Positions 49,401 through 62,600 of a stretch of 64,000 nt of DNA are shown piece by piece. Under the pieces are notes generated by a model, which was given only the letters and a program-made list of their open reading frames with translations, was not told the DNA's origin and made no database searches. The DNA lies in assembly GCF_910592395.1 (NCBI RefSeq), contig NC_088313.1, positions 19,734,437 to 19,798,436 on the forward strand, given 5' to 3'. The position numbers were made by a program, and so were the translations under genes. Within the stretch, counting starts at the first letter, position 1, and each line of letters begins with the position of its first letter. This DNA is from Lineus longissimus (lineage: Eukaryota > Nemertea > Pilidiophora > Heteronemertea > Lineidae).

Positions 49401-52400
49401 TAAGTCATTAATTTGACATCAATAATAAGAAAATTCTGGTTGCAAACATGTTGTCATTGATTGTAAACGTGAGGATCTGACAATGTTGATGAATGACTAA
49501 CAGGAAGTTAAGTACATACTTTCAGCAAATTCTTAACTCCTAAAAGCTCTGATCAAACCTGCAACGTACCTCTCCTTCTTAAGTTTCTTTGCCTGTAGTT
49601 TCTCCATGAGCATCTGCTCCTGCCGATCCCTATTTGACTGTAACTGGTCGTTCAGGAAGCTGACGTTATTGTAATGCTGCTGTAATAACTGGTCCGTCAT
49701 GTTATTACTCTTCACTTTCCCGCTGATCTGGTCCTGTAGTTCTTGTAACGTCTTGTCTTGTTTTTGAATAATTGCAGCTCTTCTTGCTTTACCAACCTGT
49801 CGTTGAAACAGATACCAACATGAATGCTTGTGTAATTGCCCCTTTTGTAATATCTGATTCCTCTCTTATCTTCAAAAGGAAACAGGTCTGAAGGACAGAT
49901 TATCTCTGCTTTAACTCATCTGATCACACGGAGACCCTCACCTGTAACCGCCCGATCAGTAGCCCCATCGTAGCCTCTTGAGCCTTCAGTGCCTCCTCTG
50001 TCTCCTGCTTCAGCCTCATTCTCATCTCCTCTATAGCACGTTTTCGTTGGTCGTTGTAAAGCGCCTCTTCTGATGCCGTTTGCTGCTCCTGAAGACAAAA
50101 GCGAGATCAAAATGACTATCAACCACTACGCAATAATGCAATACCCTACTGTCATGAATTGGCTTTACGACAATGCAATACCCTAGGAACAGTCAATGCC
50201 CTGCAGTTGTGACCGTAGTTTTGTTGGTACCCGGCTGGCATTTTGCTCAAAGGGAAGGACATTCTCTGCCAGTTCACTTACCAATTCCTTCTCTATCTTC
50301 TCCCTCTCCTTTTCATTCGCCATCCGTTTTTTCTGCTCTTTCGCCTCCTTTATTTCGGCAAACTTGGCCTTCCTCGCGCTCAGTTTTAATTCTAATTGCT
50401 TTTGCTGCCGGAGACGACTTATGTGCAGTTGGTTATTTATACTTTGCATATTCTTCTCATGTTCAACAAGGATCTTTCTCTTGGCTCTAGAATCAACAAA
50501 AACGATTATCAGCAATGAAATATTGAAATGTAATGACAATGCAATATGAGTTAATGAAATATCCCATACAGAAACATTCAGTTGTTGCTATGGCCAAACA
50601 AACTGATGAGATATTTCAATGATAATTTATTGATACTCACTGGCAATAATCTCTCTCACACCAGGGTAAAAAAGATTACCAATGTATCGTGTTGGGTTGT
50701 ACATTTCACTTATTTGGTAATGCCGGAATCGGGGGTGACACAATGACGTTTCCACAAGGAACCCTTGAGTAAAATTTGGACAGAATCTACAACATTTGCT
50801 TACTCTTCATCGAGTTCTGGCTGAACTTCTAATACTTTATTGAGTGTATTTTGTTGCTGTTCTCTGATAGCTGCCTGTTGGTTTTGCATTCTCATGTTGC
50901 TGTCCTCCATCGCTCGTTTCCGCTGCGCTAACTTCTCCTCCATAACTTGCTGCGTCTTCTTTCTCTCGGCCTTTTTGATACCTTTAGAAAGTAAAAAACA
51001 GAGCGAACTCTTAGGATTCCTGTTCAAGGTCAGCTCATCTTTGCTCTGTGGAAATCGGTATAGGTTTGGTCCAAAGGAAAGTCCTCCTGACTTGACAATT
51101 TCTAACAACTAACTTACGATTATACTCCTGCATTTCCTGTTCATGAATGCGTAAAATGCGTTGAGCATCCATCTCGCTCATGGAAGCCTTGAGTTGCAAT
51201 TGTTTGCTCATGTCTTCATCAGCGGTCTCAACTGCATCCCGTCGATTCTCTACCTCATTCTGAAAGGATGGGTGAAATAGGTAAATCAATATGCATTTGG
51301 TCTATCCTACACCAGCATTGAACCTGGTCTTTCCTAAACCAGGAATCCAGAGATAAAAGTTTGATTCTTAGGAAAACTGTGTCCAACTCATCCAGCAGAT
51401 GACGAGAGGGATACTCACTTTGACGAGTTCATTCATCTCATGAGCCTCCATGCTGTCCAACTCATCAAGCAGACGCTCCTTTTCCTCACTATGGGCTGCT
51501 TTCAGTTGGCTGTACGTCTGCAAAGAAAAACATAAAATGTAAACAAAGCTCATTGGACTCAAGGGCCAAAGTTTTGAGGCCTGCCAAGAACAAAGTCACA
51601 ACCAGAATGCACCTGACTGTTCAAATATCAAGGGCTTTCCCACCATCAATTGAGTTGGATATTTCACCTTGTTGTTCTAACGCCAATGACACTAAAAACA
51701 CCTTAGCTGTGTACACTAAAGAATGTATTCAAAAGACTCCCGGTGATATGTCACTCAATGGTTATGAAATACGAGATGCAAATGGCATACCCCGAGGATA
51801 TGAGAACTTAAAATATCAATCTAAATTTCATTGAAGTATTATCTTTTTCATGACTATTTCAGACGATCTCATGGCGATTTCTTATGATTCTTGTCACGTG
51901 TGTTCAATTGAGGACGAACTTGACATTAAGTGGAAAAGAGAGGTCATCCTAGAGTGGAGAGGAAAATAAGGCTAAAACTCACCTGAATAAACTGGCCTGT
52001 ATTCGTCTCTTGGTCGGAACGCGTTAACAGATCTTCTGTTTCCTCTGTTTGTTTCTCCTGCATCTCGTGTAACCGTTTTATACGAAGTTGCGCCAATCTT
52101 TCGTTGAGTTTTGCTTGTTGTCTATAAAGATCTGCAACAAAACAATCGAAAATGTAGTCCTCTGGCGATGCAATCAAGTCAAAGTGAAGTCAGACTGGGC
52201 ACAGCCCCAATCGGGTCATCAAGCCAAAATTTCTATGTTCTTTGTTCCAAGTTAGTGAGGTAAGCAAAACCTGCAAGTACACTTCAATAACTGAATGTAA
52301 CATCACCTACCTGGCTCTACACGTCATACAATCCAGTCAAATGTTCTACTTCAAATTCAAATTACGGAGTCATTGTCGAATTCCACATACCTAAGTCATG

Positions 52401-55400
52401 CTTTTCTTGCACCTTGACTAAATTTTCATTATATTCTCTCAATATCTCATCCATTTGTTTCTGTGACATTTTTCCGTCGACAACCGACTGCTGCAGCGTG
52501 CTCGCCAATGCTTCCCGCCGCGCGTCAATCTCCGCCACCTCTTCCTTCTTCTGATTGGCTCTCATCGCCGCCAATTGTTTCCGCCGCATCAGACGTTCTT
52601 CGAAATTCTGGAAAGGAAGACGTCAAATGTAAAAACTGATGGAAACGCGTTAAAAATGACAGTCCAATGTAGTGCTATCATAAGCCTGGCTGAGTCGTTG
52701 TGATTCAAATGAATATACTGATTACAGGCCAGAATCCCTTGTGGCTGGTGAAATTGAGGGGCAAAGGAAACTGAAAGGGTCGATTGCCAGTAACCCTTTT
52801 TAAAATATTTCGACCAAAATTTCCTGAGTGTATTGTCAAGTTGCTATGTCTGAAATTGCTTCAGGGTAAATTAACCATTTCATGCAAAGAACTTACTGCC
52901 GCCTGCCGACCAAGTTGGTCTGAAAATTTGATTTCCGACGCAGCCATCCCTGCGGTGAGCTGTGCCATGATTTCGTTGACTTCATCCTCTGATAACTCAG
53001 AGCCTTTCAGTAATCCGTTCCGCACTGTCTCCTGCTCCTCTTTAAGAAAATGACTCTGGAAAAATTAACAAAAATTTTCATCAACTTTAAGATTCTTGAT
53101 AATTCGATGAATTTTATTATCACTTTTGTGTCACTGAAATATTACGTTTCCATGCACCTGGGTAGGTAAATTTTGATTGAGTTTGGATGTCATTTTGTCT
53201 GTCTCTGTGAATGTTCTTTCTGAGCTTTGCAAAAAGTTAAAACCATTGATCGTTAGGCTAATGCTTACCAATCTGGATGCAAACTTGGAAGGCAGTTTTT
53301 CTAGGGCTTTCTCCATGGCAACAGGATCATTTGAATATTTTGGATCATTTCGTATCTTCTCCTCGGCGGCTCTTTGCTCCTCAGCCAGGATGTTAAGTAA
53401 CGCGATAAGGGCTTGTCGGACTTCATTTGAAAACGTTTTGTAGAATTCTGGTGAAATTTGGCCATTTTGAAAAAGGTGATTGAGAAGCATTTTGACAAGT
53501 TGGTTGAAAGTCTGAAAAGAAACATATCAGATTAGCAATTAGTAAAATGTAATTTGGTAGGTCTGTGCCCAATCAATCAGCACCCGAGTTGATAGCTGTA
53601 ATCATTTGACAGTCTTACTTCGGAACTTCTGAAAAGGAATTGTCTTGTATGTTGCTTTTCCCACTGTCAAAGGTTAATTATGCCACTATCAAACTCTCTA
53701 TTTCTAATTTGATTTACAAATCATGTTTTTTTAGCAAATGTCCATTGCGTACTGCCACCCTTTGACCAAATAAATTTCCCACTGTGTGAATTAGGAATTC
53801 ATTAATCGTTATAAAGATTTTTTATAGTCTTACATCTCTGAGTCGTGTTCAACAATACCCTGAAACCATAGACCATATCAAGACAGGTCAATTGCTCGTG
53901 ACGATAATATTTGTGAAGTGACCCAACTAAAATATTCATAGATTCCCATAGTGTGATTGACATGTCCAAAACATTTACCCTGTTGCCAGTCAATGCCATA
54001 CTTTATCGATATCACGAGTTTGATATATACGTCATACCATGTGTATGGCCACAGTGGTACACTTGATGTCTTTGTCAAAGAAAGAGTCAACCGTTTAGCA
54101 AGAATTAATCACTGAGGAAAATCACAGTCAGCACTAAAAGGAGAGGTTAGAAAACAATGGGGTTTTTCTCTACAATAATGGTAGTGGGTTTACAATGAGT
54201 ATAAATATGGTATTAAAGACCTATAGCTTTAACCCTCCAGGTCACGTACAACATTCAACGAATTGATATTCTATCAAGATATATGTTAGAACGCGTTGCT
54301 CTGTATATTACCTAATCGCTATCGCTATAATTCTAATCAAATATTGGTTCTGCACCTAAATTATTGATATTCAATAGTTGTACACTCTAATGAAAGGTTG
54401 TTGAGACAAGTTTATGGTGTATGGTCTGGTAAGGGCAATAAATCTATCAGTGTTCAACAAGAGGGGCACTCAATTGAACAAATCCTCCTCAAAGGTTATT
54501 TAGGCAATGATGAACAACAAACAATTTATGTTTCTTGGACTGTGCCAATGAATATTTAACAGCTTGGTATGGATGACCAAAAGGTTGAATGCGATTTCCC
54601 CTTAATACAATGTACAAGCATGCGCAAAGCCAAATTGCCTTACAAAAGCAAAGTTTCTCAGGTGAACTAACAACAGACATTGCTAAGATTGCTAACTTTT
54701 CAAATATCGTGATCATTTGCTATCTCCGCGGCAACAGCTTTCCCTAATTGTCTACCTTCAGACACGTAACACAATAAATCAATTATGATTAATGAAAGAG
54801 ACTAATTAGGAGATGGTGATTCTCAAGCCTCAGGCATGATTTGTTGATGTAATACACTGAACAAACTTAGGTCAATGTTTGGCAAATTATAGCTCCATCA
54901 CTGTAACTATGGCAACCTGTTGCTAAGGAGGAATAACAAGAAGATTGATGACCACATGCACTGACAATCGTACAAAAACATTCATGATTTTATGATCAGA
55001 TGCCAAACATTCAACACAGGAGGATGATCCAGCAGCTAGCTTACAGAGATGTGAAGTTAGAATTGTTTGTGTTTTTATTGGGCAAGTGGGTGGGTAAAGA
55101 CATATCAACAGGAGAAGGGTCAGATTTCATCAGACATACAGTGGAACCTCCCTTAGCAGACACCTCTCTTATAGGGACAGCCTTTCTATAAAGGACACTA
55201 GTTTTGAACCCAGATTGGTTGTTCCATTCAATTTGAGCCCTCTTATCAGGACACTTCTATTAAGGACAGCACTTGTCAGTCCAGGGCTGACCTTAAAAGA
55301 GAGGTTTTACTGTACATGTTACATGTACATCACAACCTTTCAATACACAGCTTTAACATTATCATAAAGGTCATTCTCTCTGGCATGCAACCTCTTGGTA

Positions 55401-57501
55401 TGAAGCTACCAAACACCACAATAATCTTTCAAAAACAAATAATAAACCATCAATAATTGGTCTGACAATAAATCGATGCATATTCTGAAAATCGATCCAG
55501 GATAAGGAATTTCTATATATATATTGGTTAGTGACTATCAAAGGAGTATATTTAGATAATTCAAATGTTTGCCTCAACGTTGTATTAAATGGCAATCATG
55601 TAGGCTTTTCTCCATGGTAAACATCTTTGGTTATTCAACCAGTGGGTTACATCAACTGACAATGTCACTAAATACTTGTTTGGACTTTCAACAAAATGGT
55701 ATAATCTGCATTTCCAAAATGTAGTGATGAAAAGAGGTACATGTAGAGGTCTGAGAAGAGAAATAAATTTGATTCAACTTACAGTAATTCTGCCATCGCG
55801 TAATTCTTTCTCCAAATAAAGAAGGAAGTCAAAGTCTTGATTGTTCAACTCCAAATCCATTGCATCCCTGAAAAGACGAAATGAAAAATGAGGTACAATT
55901 AACCCACATCTCACAAAAATAGCAATCAATGAAAATACCTCTCATCTAGATAGGAACATAAATTTGTCCCTTAGCGGGTACTACTTTTGTAAGAGAGGTG
56001 TCAGCTACATGTAGGAAGGTTCCACTGTATGTTTGTCCTGAATTTCACAAACCGCATCAAATCACAAGAACAATGTTCAACTTACCCATTAGGCTTGATG
56101 AGGGCATCTGAGAGACCATGTTTTCCAAATGGTTCTCCGCTCACACCAATCAATTCTTCAGGGTGAACGCCAAAATCCGTCAGATGGACCCAATCATCTT
56201 TCTTGCCACCCTTCTTTGATTGTTTTCGAGAAAGTTTCCGTTTTGAGGATTTCTCATCTTCAGGCTGGGAAACGGAAATTTGATGATTAATGAAACGGTC
56301 TTTCATTCCATGTAGACCGGAGAACTAGAGAGTATACATAGGTGGGGGGGGGGGGGTAATCCAATCTCTTCATCATTTCACAAGACTGTTTAGTACAAGA
56401 TCGTTGGTCAAATATGACAAACTAATCAGGGTGATCAAGGATAATTAGGATAATTAACTTACCGAAACTAATCCTTTCTGCGTAATGAAGGTGCCAGTAA
56501 TTTTGTGCTCAACGGTGGTGGTTTGTGTGATGGTGAATACTGTTCTTTCTTTTTGTTCTCTCCTCTCTTCATCAGCTCTCATCTCCTCCGCATCTCGCTG
56601 GAAAGACAAAGTTGGGTTTGAATATATAAACAACATCAACATGTACATCAGTAGTAGTCTATTAGTGGCAGTATACATCTCCTTATACCAGCAGATATGC
56701 TCGATTAAGACTGTCTACCTGATCAGACATCTATACACGTATTAAACCACACTCAGTGGATTTCACTGCACTATGAAATGCCTCAATAATAAAACAGCGT
56801 CTATCTTTATAAAAACAAAGAGAAAGAATTGTGATATCCAGATAGTTAACAAGACTGAATAAAATGATGGTGATGATGATAATGATGATAGCTTGGGGAG
56901 AACCAAGAACAATTATTTTCAATCACAACAGAAAAATCACCACAAAGTGTCACACTGTCAAAACCATGCAGGAAACTAACACAAACACCAGATGTTACCT
57001 TGAACTCGCCCTTTTCAGGGCATTTTGACGTTAAGGGTTGCTGTAACAGAAGACGTGATATGATACTTCTGTGACCCTTTAGAAGAGAGGTTCCATGCGT
57101 ACTGCCTTTAATCAAGTTTGTAAGTGCCTTGTCTCAGGACTGATGCAGAGACATTCGCATCACAACTTCTTCTTCGCTCCTTAACCGAGTCTGTGACAAT
57201 ATCACATGCATCAAGGTACAAAGGTAAGCAAGAAATATGGTGATGTGACATTATGATAAAATGCATCCCACATTTATTTGAGGAGATTCAGTGAGACAGA
57301 GATTGAGAATGATATTGATTGTAATTGTTCACTTACCCTCTTTCTGAAATAGTCCCGGATACAACAACGGATGCATGGGAGGGCGAATAGTAATCCAATA
57401 ATACATCCAATCAAGAAGGCAATCCCAATCCACAGTGGATCTGCCTCCCAGAAAGTTTGTTCAAGTTCTACTTTGATCACTTGGCAAGAAGAAGCCATCA
57501 T
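45472..57501 (-). CDS. EVC: EVC-like ciliary membrane coiled-coil protein, complete
   Basis: Eighteen minus-strand exons, in transcript order: 57337-57501, 56463-56597, 56086-56264, 55783-55867, 53269-53511, 52897-53055, 52391-52607, 51983-52131, 51419-51517, 51118-51259, 50804-50981, 50282-50486, 49942-50088, 49570-49796, 49294-49365, 46310-46460, 45811-46018, 45472-45629. All introns are GT/AG, and the 2919-nt frame gives 972 residues, close to about 990 for vertebrate EVC. A membrane segment lies near residues 24-46, with charged coiled coil over most of the rest and a short acidic/basic end. Local similarities I recall to human EVC include the TFxxxV..LF stretch in exon 5 and the LETQLQ-like stretch before the C-terminus. 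The divergent limbin-like neighbour strengthens the call. EVC works with EVC2 at the ciliary base downstream of Smoothened in Hedgehog signalling. Confidence 0.78.
46461..49293 (-). other. 2.8-kb EVC intron
   Basis: The intron between EVC exons 15 and 16. It carries the 5S-like dimeric SINE at 46509-46924. No coding exon is seen in the remainder; splice phases match without one. Confidence 0.7.
46509..46924 (+). mobile_element. Dimeric 5S-rRNA-derived SINE with target-site duplication
   Basis: A 266-bp unit starting TGTATAGTACCCCCAGG is followed by a second unit from 46774 that stops after about 150 bp. Each unit contains GAAAGTTAAGCAACG- or GGAAGTTAAGCAACG-type sequence and then GGATCGGTGACC, which correspond to the internal promoter boxes A and C of 5S rRNA in correct order and spacing. 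The same 7-bp sequence AGGACTT flanks the insertion at 46502-46508 and 46925-46931. It lies antisense in an EVC intron. Confidence 0.8.
49294..53511 (-). CDS. EVC: EVC central coiled-coil exons
   Basis: Exons 53269-53511 to 49294-49365 encode roughly residues 189-800. Exon 5 begins TFNQLVKMLLNHLFQNGQ and continues with ISPEFYKTF. The rest is rich in Glu, Lys, Gln, Arg and Leu with heptad-like spacing (EHEKNMQSINNQ, KEAKEQKKRMANEKERE, QEQMLMEKLQAKKLKKE). A local motif recurs as K/R-M-S-x-x-Q/E-M-D (GKMSQKQMDEI, SMSEMDAQRI), and the SELSEDEVNEIM segment is of the same kind. These suggest degenerate internal repeats of the form 'basic coiled coil, short SxxE/QxxE turn'. Introns are short, about 0.1-0.6 kb apart from the 2.8-kb intron that follows exon 15. 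Confidence 0.78.
53512..55782 (-). other. 2.3-kb EVC intron
   Basis: The intron between EVC exons 4 and 5. It holds the complete pogo-like MITE at 55139-55312. No coding exon is seen, and the phase is continuous across it. Confidence 0.7.
55139..55312. mobile_element. Pogo/Tigger-like MITE, complete
   Basis: 174 bp beginning CAGTGGAACCTCCCTTAGCA and ending AGAGAGGTTTTACTG, with TA on both sides. The ends are imperfect inverted repeats of the pogo/Tigger type, and the inside repeats AAGGACA-like words. There is no transposase frame, so the element is non-autonomous. Confidence 0.65.
55945..56027. mobile_element. Pogo-like MITE half
   Basis: Ends AAGGTTCCACTG before TA, the reverse of the CAGTGGAACC terminus. 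It also shares AAGAGAGGTGTC with the related copies. It lies in the EVC intron between exons 3 and 4. Confidence 0.45.
57337..57501 (-). CDS. EVC: EVC exon 1: start codon and membrane anchor
   Basis: Encodes the N-terminal 55 residues. A short extracellular or lumenal start (MMASSCQVIKVELEQTFWEA) is followed by a hydrophobic span (WIGIAFLIGCIIGLLFAL), then CIRCCIRDYFRKR. The cysteines beside basic residues after the span are candidate palmitoylation sites. There are two adjacent Met codons. The second (57498-57496) has the better context, with A at -3 and G at +4, so translation may begin there. The exon ends in phase 0. Confidence 0.8.
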
Positions 57502-58873
57502 GAATGACCCGGAAGTTTATACGTTTCCAGGCAAAAATCCTGAAGTGCCCGGTGCGCACCTGTTTAAATTCACTGTTAGTTCCGACGGATTGCAATATAA
57601 CACTTTTATTCCTAAAATATCATGAAGAGAGTGTTATCCGTAACCTGACCTGCTTTGTTAGAACAAAATATTCGACACCGAAAGTTATCTTTCACGCGGT
57701 TTTTGTCGAACCATCCTAAAATTGCAATTATTTTGCAGACCAAAATATTTTGTTGCCAGGAAAGAGTTTCAAGCTCACCTATCAAGAAATCCATTTGAAT
57801 AAGCTTCGGGGTCAACTGGCAAACTTAAAACTTCTCAAGGTCGATTTAAATGTCAAATTGGGTGTGCATAAAATATAAACCTACCATTCTGAAGAACCGG
57901 AAAACCGCAAATCTATAATTCGGTCGCATATAAGTAACATCGCAATTTTTTCCATCAATTTTTTATAAAAATAGTTGATGAATAGATAAGTTTGTGAATA
58001 TGCTCTTATATCTTCCTTGAAACCCACCAAAAACACTAAACTGACATTTGCATTTTGTGGTCCACACTTCGTTCCACCTTCCAATATTCTATGCGCACCC
58101 ACATTTTTGGAGTAAGCTGGATATAACAAGAAGGGAATAAAGTACTCATTTCTCACTAATACATCTTGTTTATTCATGACAATCTCGCATCCGAAAGTAT
58201 ATTGAAAGTTTTGGTGTTATTAAATGTGATCATTTATGGATAAAAATTGCTTTCAGAGTTCTCAGTTTTCAGTTCATGACCTCACTATCACTTCGTTGTC
58301 GTTAGGGGGTTAGGGCCTAGTAGTTTTGAGTTATGACAGGGAGGTCCTATACTAGCCTATGGCCTATGTTCATGTTGGTGGTGCATTTTTTGAGTGTTTA
58401 ATCTCTTTTTCATGTTTTGGTCATCAGTCAAATGTTCAGAGTGCAGATGCCAAGAAGAAACCCTGTTTTTCTTTCATCTGGTGCTATTATGTGCCGTCAT
58501 GCAACCGGGTTGTGTGAAGATAGATGGGCCTAGGCCTATTTATAATTATAGTATTTAGATAGACCTCATTTTGCCACATTTTTTAATAAAAGTTACTTGA
58601 CTGTTCTTTTTCTTCCTTCAGGAGTTCAGAACTTGGGCCATCATCAGGATGATGTAGTTCAGTTTCCTGATTGAGTTCCCTACTTCAACTTCGGCAGCAT
58701 CTTCTCTTGAACATATCATTCCACAGATTTGGATAGGAATTAGGATGGGCCTGCCAATAACTTAGAAAGCCTAAGATTCTTTATCAACGGTCACGACTGT
58801 AAGACCCATTCCATTATTACACAACAGTTACACTTCTGCCAGTGCCATAATCAGAACTAAGCTATATTTCAAC
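57502..58873. promoter_or_regulatory. Shared EVC/EVC2 bidirectional promoter region
   Basis: These 1372 bp separate the divergent EVC and EVC2 start codons and contain no convincing coding sequence. Both promoters must lie here, or in 5' introns within it. A pyrimidine tract with ttccttcag ends at 58620. It could be the acceptor of a 5' UTR intron of EVC2, with the start codon at 58874 in the next exon (context aacATGG). GTTATCCGTAAC at 57633-57644, about 130-145 bp upstream of the EVC start, resembles a compressed RFX X-box. A lone GTTGCC half-site is at 57752-57757. There is no obvious TATA box at a fixed distance. Confidence 0.55.
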
Positions 58874-59644
58874 ATGGAATGCTTCAAACAATTCGTCAAG
58901 TTATTGGCCTGTGGAATTCTCATTCTACAGTGTTTTCGATGTTCCCTTGCTGCTGAAATAGGTTTAACGTCATCCATACTTTGTCCGCAGAACTCCCAGG
59001 GCACTCAAACAGCATATCGACCACAATCTTGTACTCTGACAATTGATGTGACTGGTACTAGTGCAGACAATGTAACAAAATTACCCCTGGAAGTAAAAAT
59101 AGAAATACCTATGGAGTCGAGCCCCAGGCAGTCCTGCAAAACCTTATACAATGGCACATCTGTTTCATGTGGTCCTAACGTGACGTACAGATATGTGAAA
59201 GCCATTGTAAATACCAGCAACATCGACGATGTTAAAATAATTGGAACTGGAAGCATCGGCACTTACAGTAGTCCATTTAATGGGACTGAACCTTTTAACT
59301 TAACTAGCCTAGCTAGTAACTCGCCAACACTTTCGCCATACGGACTCTTGTTCAACTTCACAAGCTTCAACGGTGGACTGGACACAGTGAAACTTGAAGT
59401 GAAATTCACATTTCCAATTGCTCGCCCAACTGTTGGCGAAACGATCGTATTTAAAATTCTGGCCACATATAACACAACTCCCCCTCTTGATTCGTCTTCT
59501 TCGTTACTATTAATCGGGACTGCGCTTAAGTTCAATTCATTTAAATGGAATACAACATCTGCTCTTGAGGCTGGAAATTATGTCAAAGTGACTGCAGTTG
59601 TTGGACATGATAATGGATCAACTGTTGATGCTAAAGCTGCTCAG
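58874..59644 (+). CDS. EVC2: EVC2 exon 1: signal peptide and N-terminal ectodomain
   Basis: A single 771-nt coding exon. The first 28 residues (MECFKQFVKLLACGILILQ, then CFRCSLAAE) form a typical signal peptide. The rest is beta-strand-like, with about ten N-glycosylation sequons (NVTK, NGTS, NVTY, NGTE, NLTS, NFTS, NTTP, NTTS and others) and a few paired cysteines. The alternating pattern resembles the immunoglobulin-like or DUF11-like sheets of large surface proteins. It ends in phase 0 at AAQ. A foldback MITE starts six bases after the splice donor. Confidence 0.8.
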
Positions 59645-62600
59645 GTAAGACCAGGGCCCAGTTGCTCAAAACCAGTTATGTCACTAACGCTGGCATTAAC
59701 CTGACTTGGCGTTAAGTCTAAGGGTTTAACTGAGGGAGATAACGCCAGGTAAAGTTAACGCCAACATCATTGACAAAATTGGTTTTGAACAACCGGGCCC
59801 AGGAAGTAAATTATTCATACTGACAGTAAACAATCAAAAAGTGTTATTTTACATTTTCTTTTGAAATTGATAGCAGGATACATCAGTTTTATTGTTAAAT
59901 ATATCCATGTGTATTCATATCAAGTTCAGCAATAAACTTGTTGTAAGTGCTATTATGCCTCACCCAATTCATCTACTCTGTGTAAATTCCCTTCTTTTTC
60001 ACAGGTGACTTTAACAAGCCTACCAACTGGATATGATTGCACTCAGTCAGATGTTACCCTTCCCAATGGTACCAAGACGGCTATACTGGTAACGTCTCTG
60101 CTCTCCGGCTTTACAATCGGTAATGTTGTCCAAGCTCCTCCACAGAACTTCACCATCGAGATGTATTGTCATCTTACAGTTGCTGTACTGATTCAAGAGA
60201 TTGCCACAATTGGCATAACTGTGTCATATACTGGTGAAAAATATCCAAACAGTAAGTTATATTTGATAAAGTGCTGCAAAACGGGGAATATTTGCGGTTT
60301 TGCGAGATTGCGTCTTTGTCGTTGTTGAAAAGTCCAGTGTAAATGTGAATATATTATAAAGTCAGAAATATTCAAGCAGAAGCCGATGTCCGTTATCAAA
60401 GTGTTTATGTATGTTCTTGATTAAACACGTGTGAGAAGTTTCCTCTCATTAAAGGCAGAAGTTTTGACCACATTTTTCCTGCATTTTAACTTATTTGACA
60501 GTACTTGGATTCATCCCAATTTTCAGAATTCACTCGAACTATTTTCTCATTCAAAATTTCAGAGCCACATTCTCTTTATGGAAGTATATCAAAAGCGACA
60601 AAGTCCATAGAAATTACGGCCAATACTTGTAATTTCCCGACTACATTCCACGTGAATGAAGAGGTGAAATGTCAGACAGTGTTTATGATGCCATTGGGGA
60701 CGATGAAGTTTCAGGGCCATTGCATTGGTAAGTTAAAGGTGTATTTCTTTAGGTGACTTGCTTCAAATTTGGTCTGATGGCAATGTTTGTTGCCTAGTGA
60801 TGGATATGTAAGTTATAGCAAAAAGTATAATGAGAAGTGTCAAAAACAGCTCGGCATTCAAGGAAAAGTCTGGAGGTGACCATCATAATTGATCGCTCGA
60901 TCTATCAGTCAAATTGAAATTGAAGTGCTCTCGACTGAAAAAAACTACAATTGGAAACCTCTCACTGATATTGTGAAAGAGAAGATGGCCGTTGCATAGC
61001 GGTACTTTCCCCAGGGTGACTAGTTTCCTCTGAAATGACCATACATATGCCCCAAGATTGTTCATAGAGCTACCAGTAATGTAATGGTATTGATAGTGTC
61101 CTGCTTGACACTTTGGTCAATTTGATTTTCAATATGATTTTTCATTAAACAGAGGCAACGGTCGGGCCAAGCAATGAGTCTCCAGTCGAAGGGAAAGCTA
61201 GCACAATAACCCCAAATGCTGTCATCCAATACAACCCTAATGTAGGAGGTGGATTCACGACTGGAAACAGCAGACGGAAACGTGCGGTCAGTCCAACTTA
61301 CACGTTTTACATCAGGCGGGATATAGGCATATTGACCAACCCAATTATCGGAGGAGTTTCTGGGGCGACTGTTACATTGAAGGTAAGGTTGATAACTCAT
61401 TTGGTATGCCTCTTGGCTTCGTACATGTATGATGTACAAGCTGAATAGCCCATGTTCAAAACGAATGTTCCATTTGAATTCCTTTTTCCTCAAAAGATCT
61501 TGTTTTGAAACTAAACTCTTCCAAAATGATGCTCATAAAATGCAATTTCATCTTTATCAAAAGTATGATGTCTGCCTCAGTTTGAGCAACTCTTTCAAGA
61601 ATGTTTCTGCTGAACGCGAGGCCCTTGGGCCTCTTGCTTAAGATTCTGCTCTGTACTGTTGTATTTTGGATGTTTTTCAGACGACCTTTGCAGCAACAAG
61701 GCCCAGTGGTGCAGTGTCCGGTACACTCTATCCATTCTTGCAAGTGAATAGCAACAAGGCATATCTCAATATGTTTGGTATCACCATCACGCGTCCGAAC
61801 CTGCAAGTTACTAAGAGTGTGTCGGTAAGTTTTACTGTTGTAATAGACTATTTTGGTTGGAAATTAGCATGGTCCACTCCATATGTGTCATATAGCGTAA
61901 GATGTGTTCCATTCAGAGGTTGTCAATCAAACAGATCTTATCTCTATTGGCCTTCTTTGTTGTGACCATCCCTCATTATCAATGAAGTTCCAATTTACCA
62001 AATTAAGATATCTACAAGTATGAAGCATTAACAGCATTTGATATTTTAGTCACTTTTTCCTATCATATTTTCTACAGCTTGCGGATGCCACAACAAATCC
62101 GCAGCGTGTCAAGTTTGAAGTAGATGTCAATCATGTGTCGTCATCAACAGCATCTGCATCAAATGTCGTTATCAGCGACGATGTAAGGAACTTTGATACG
62201 TACACGTCGAGTGGAATTACTCCGAATGTGGGGACTCCTGGCTTCACCATACTGGCGAACACCATTCAATATACAAAAGGAAGCTTAGGCTGTAAGTGAA
62301 CCAGTGATTCATCTTCAACGCTCGCTCTACTTGGAGGTGTTATTCTCTGAGATTTTTCCTTCTCGAAGGTCTGAGGAGCCGCTCTCTGCTTGCCACTACT
62401 GTTACACACCATTTGGGTCTATTGGCCTACCGTAGTGATTTCATCTTTGGCCAGAGGGAGAGTCCATTAAAGCTACTCATGTACTCATGTTTCTCGCATA
62501 GTGTGGCGTCTTTACCTTACACTCACTGTACAAGGAGCTTTGGTTTTACGTCTCATTCGAGCGATGAAATTTACCAGTGATTCTTTTTCTTTTGATTCTG

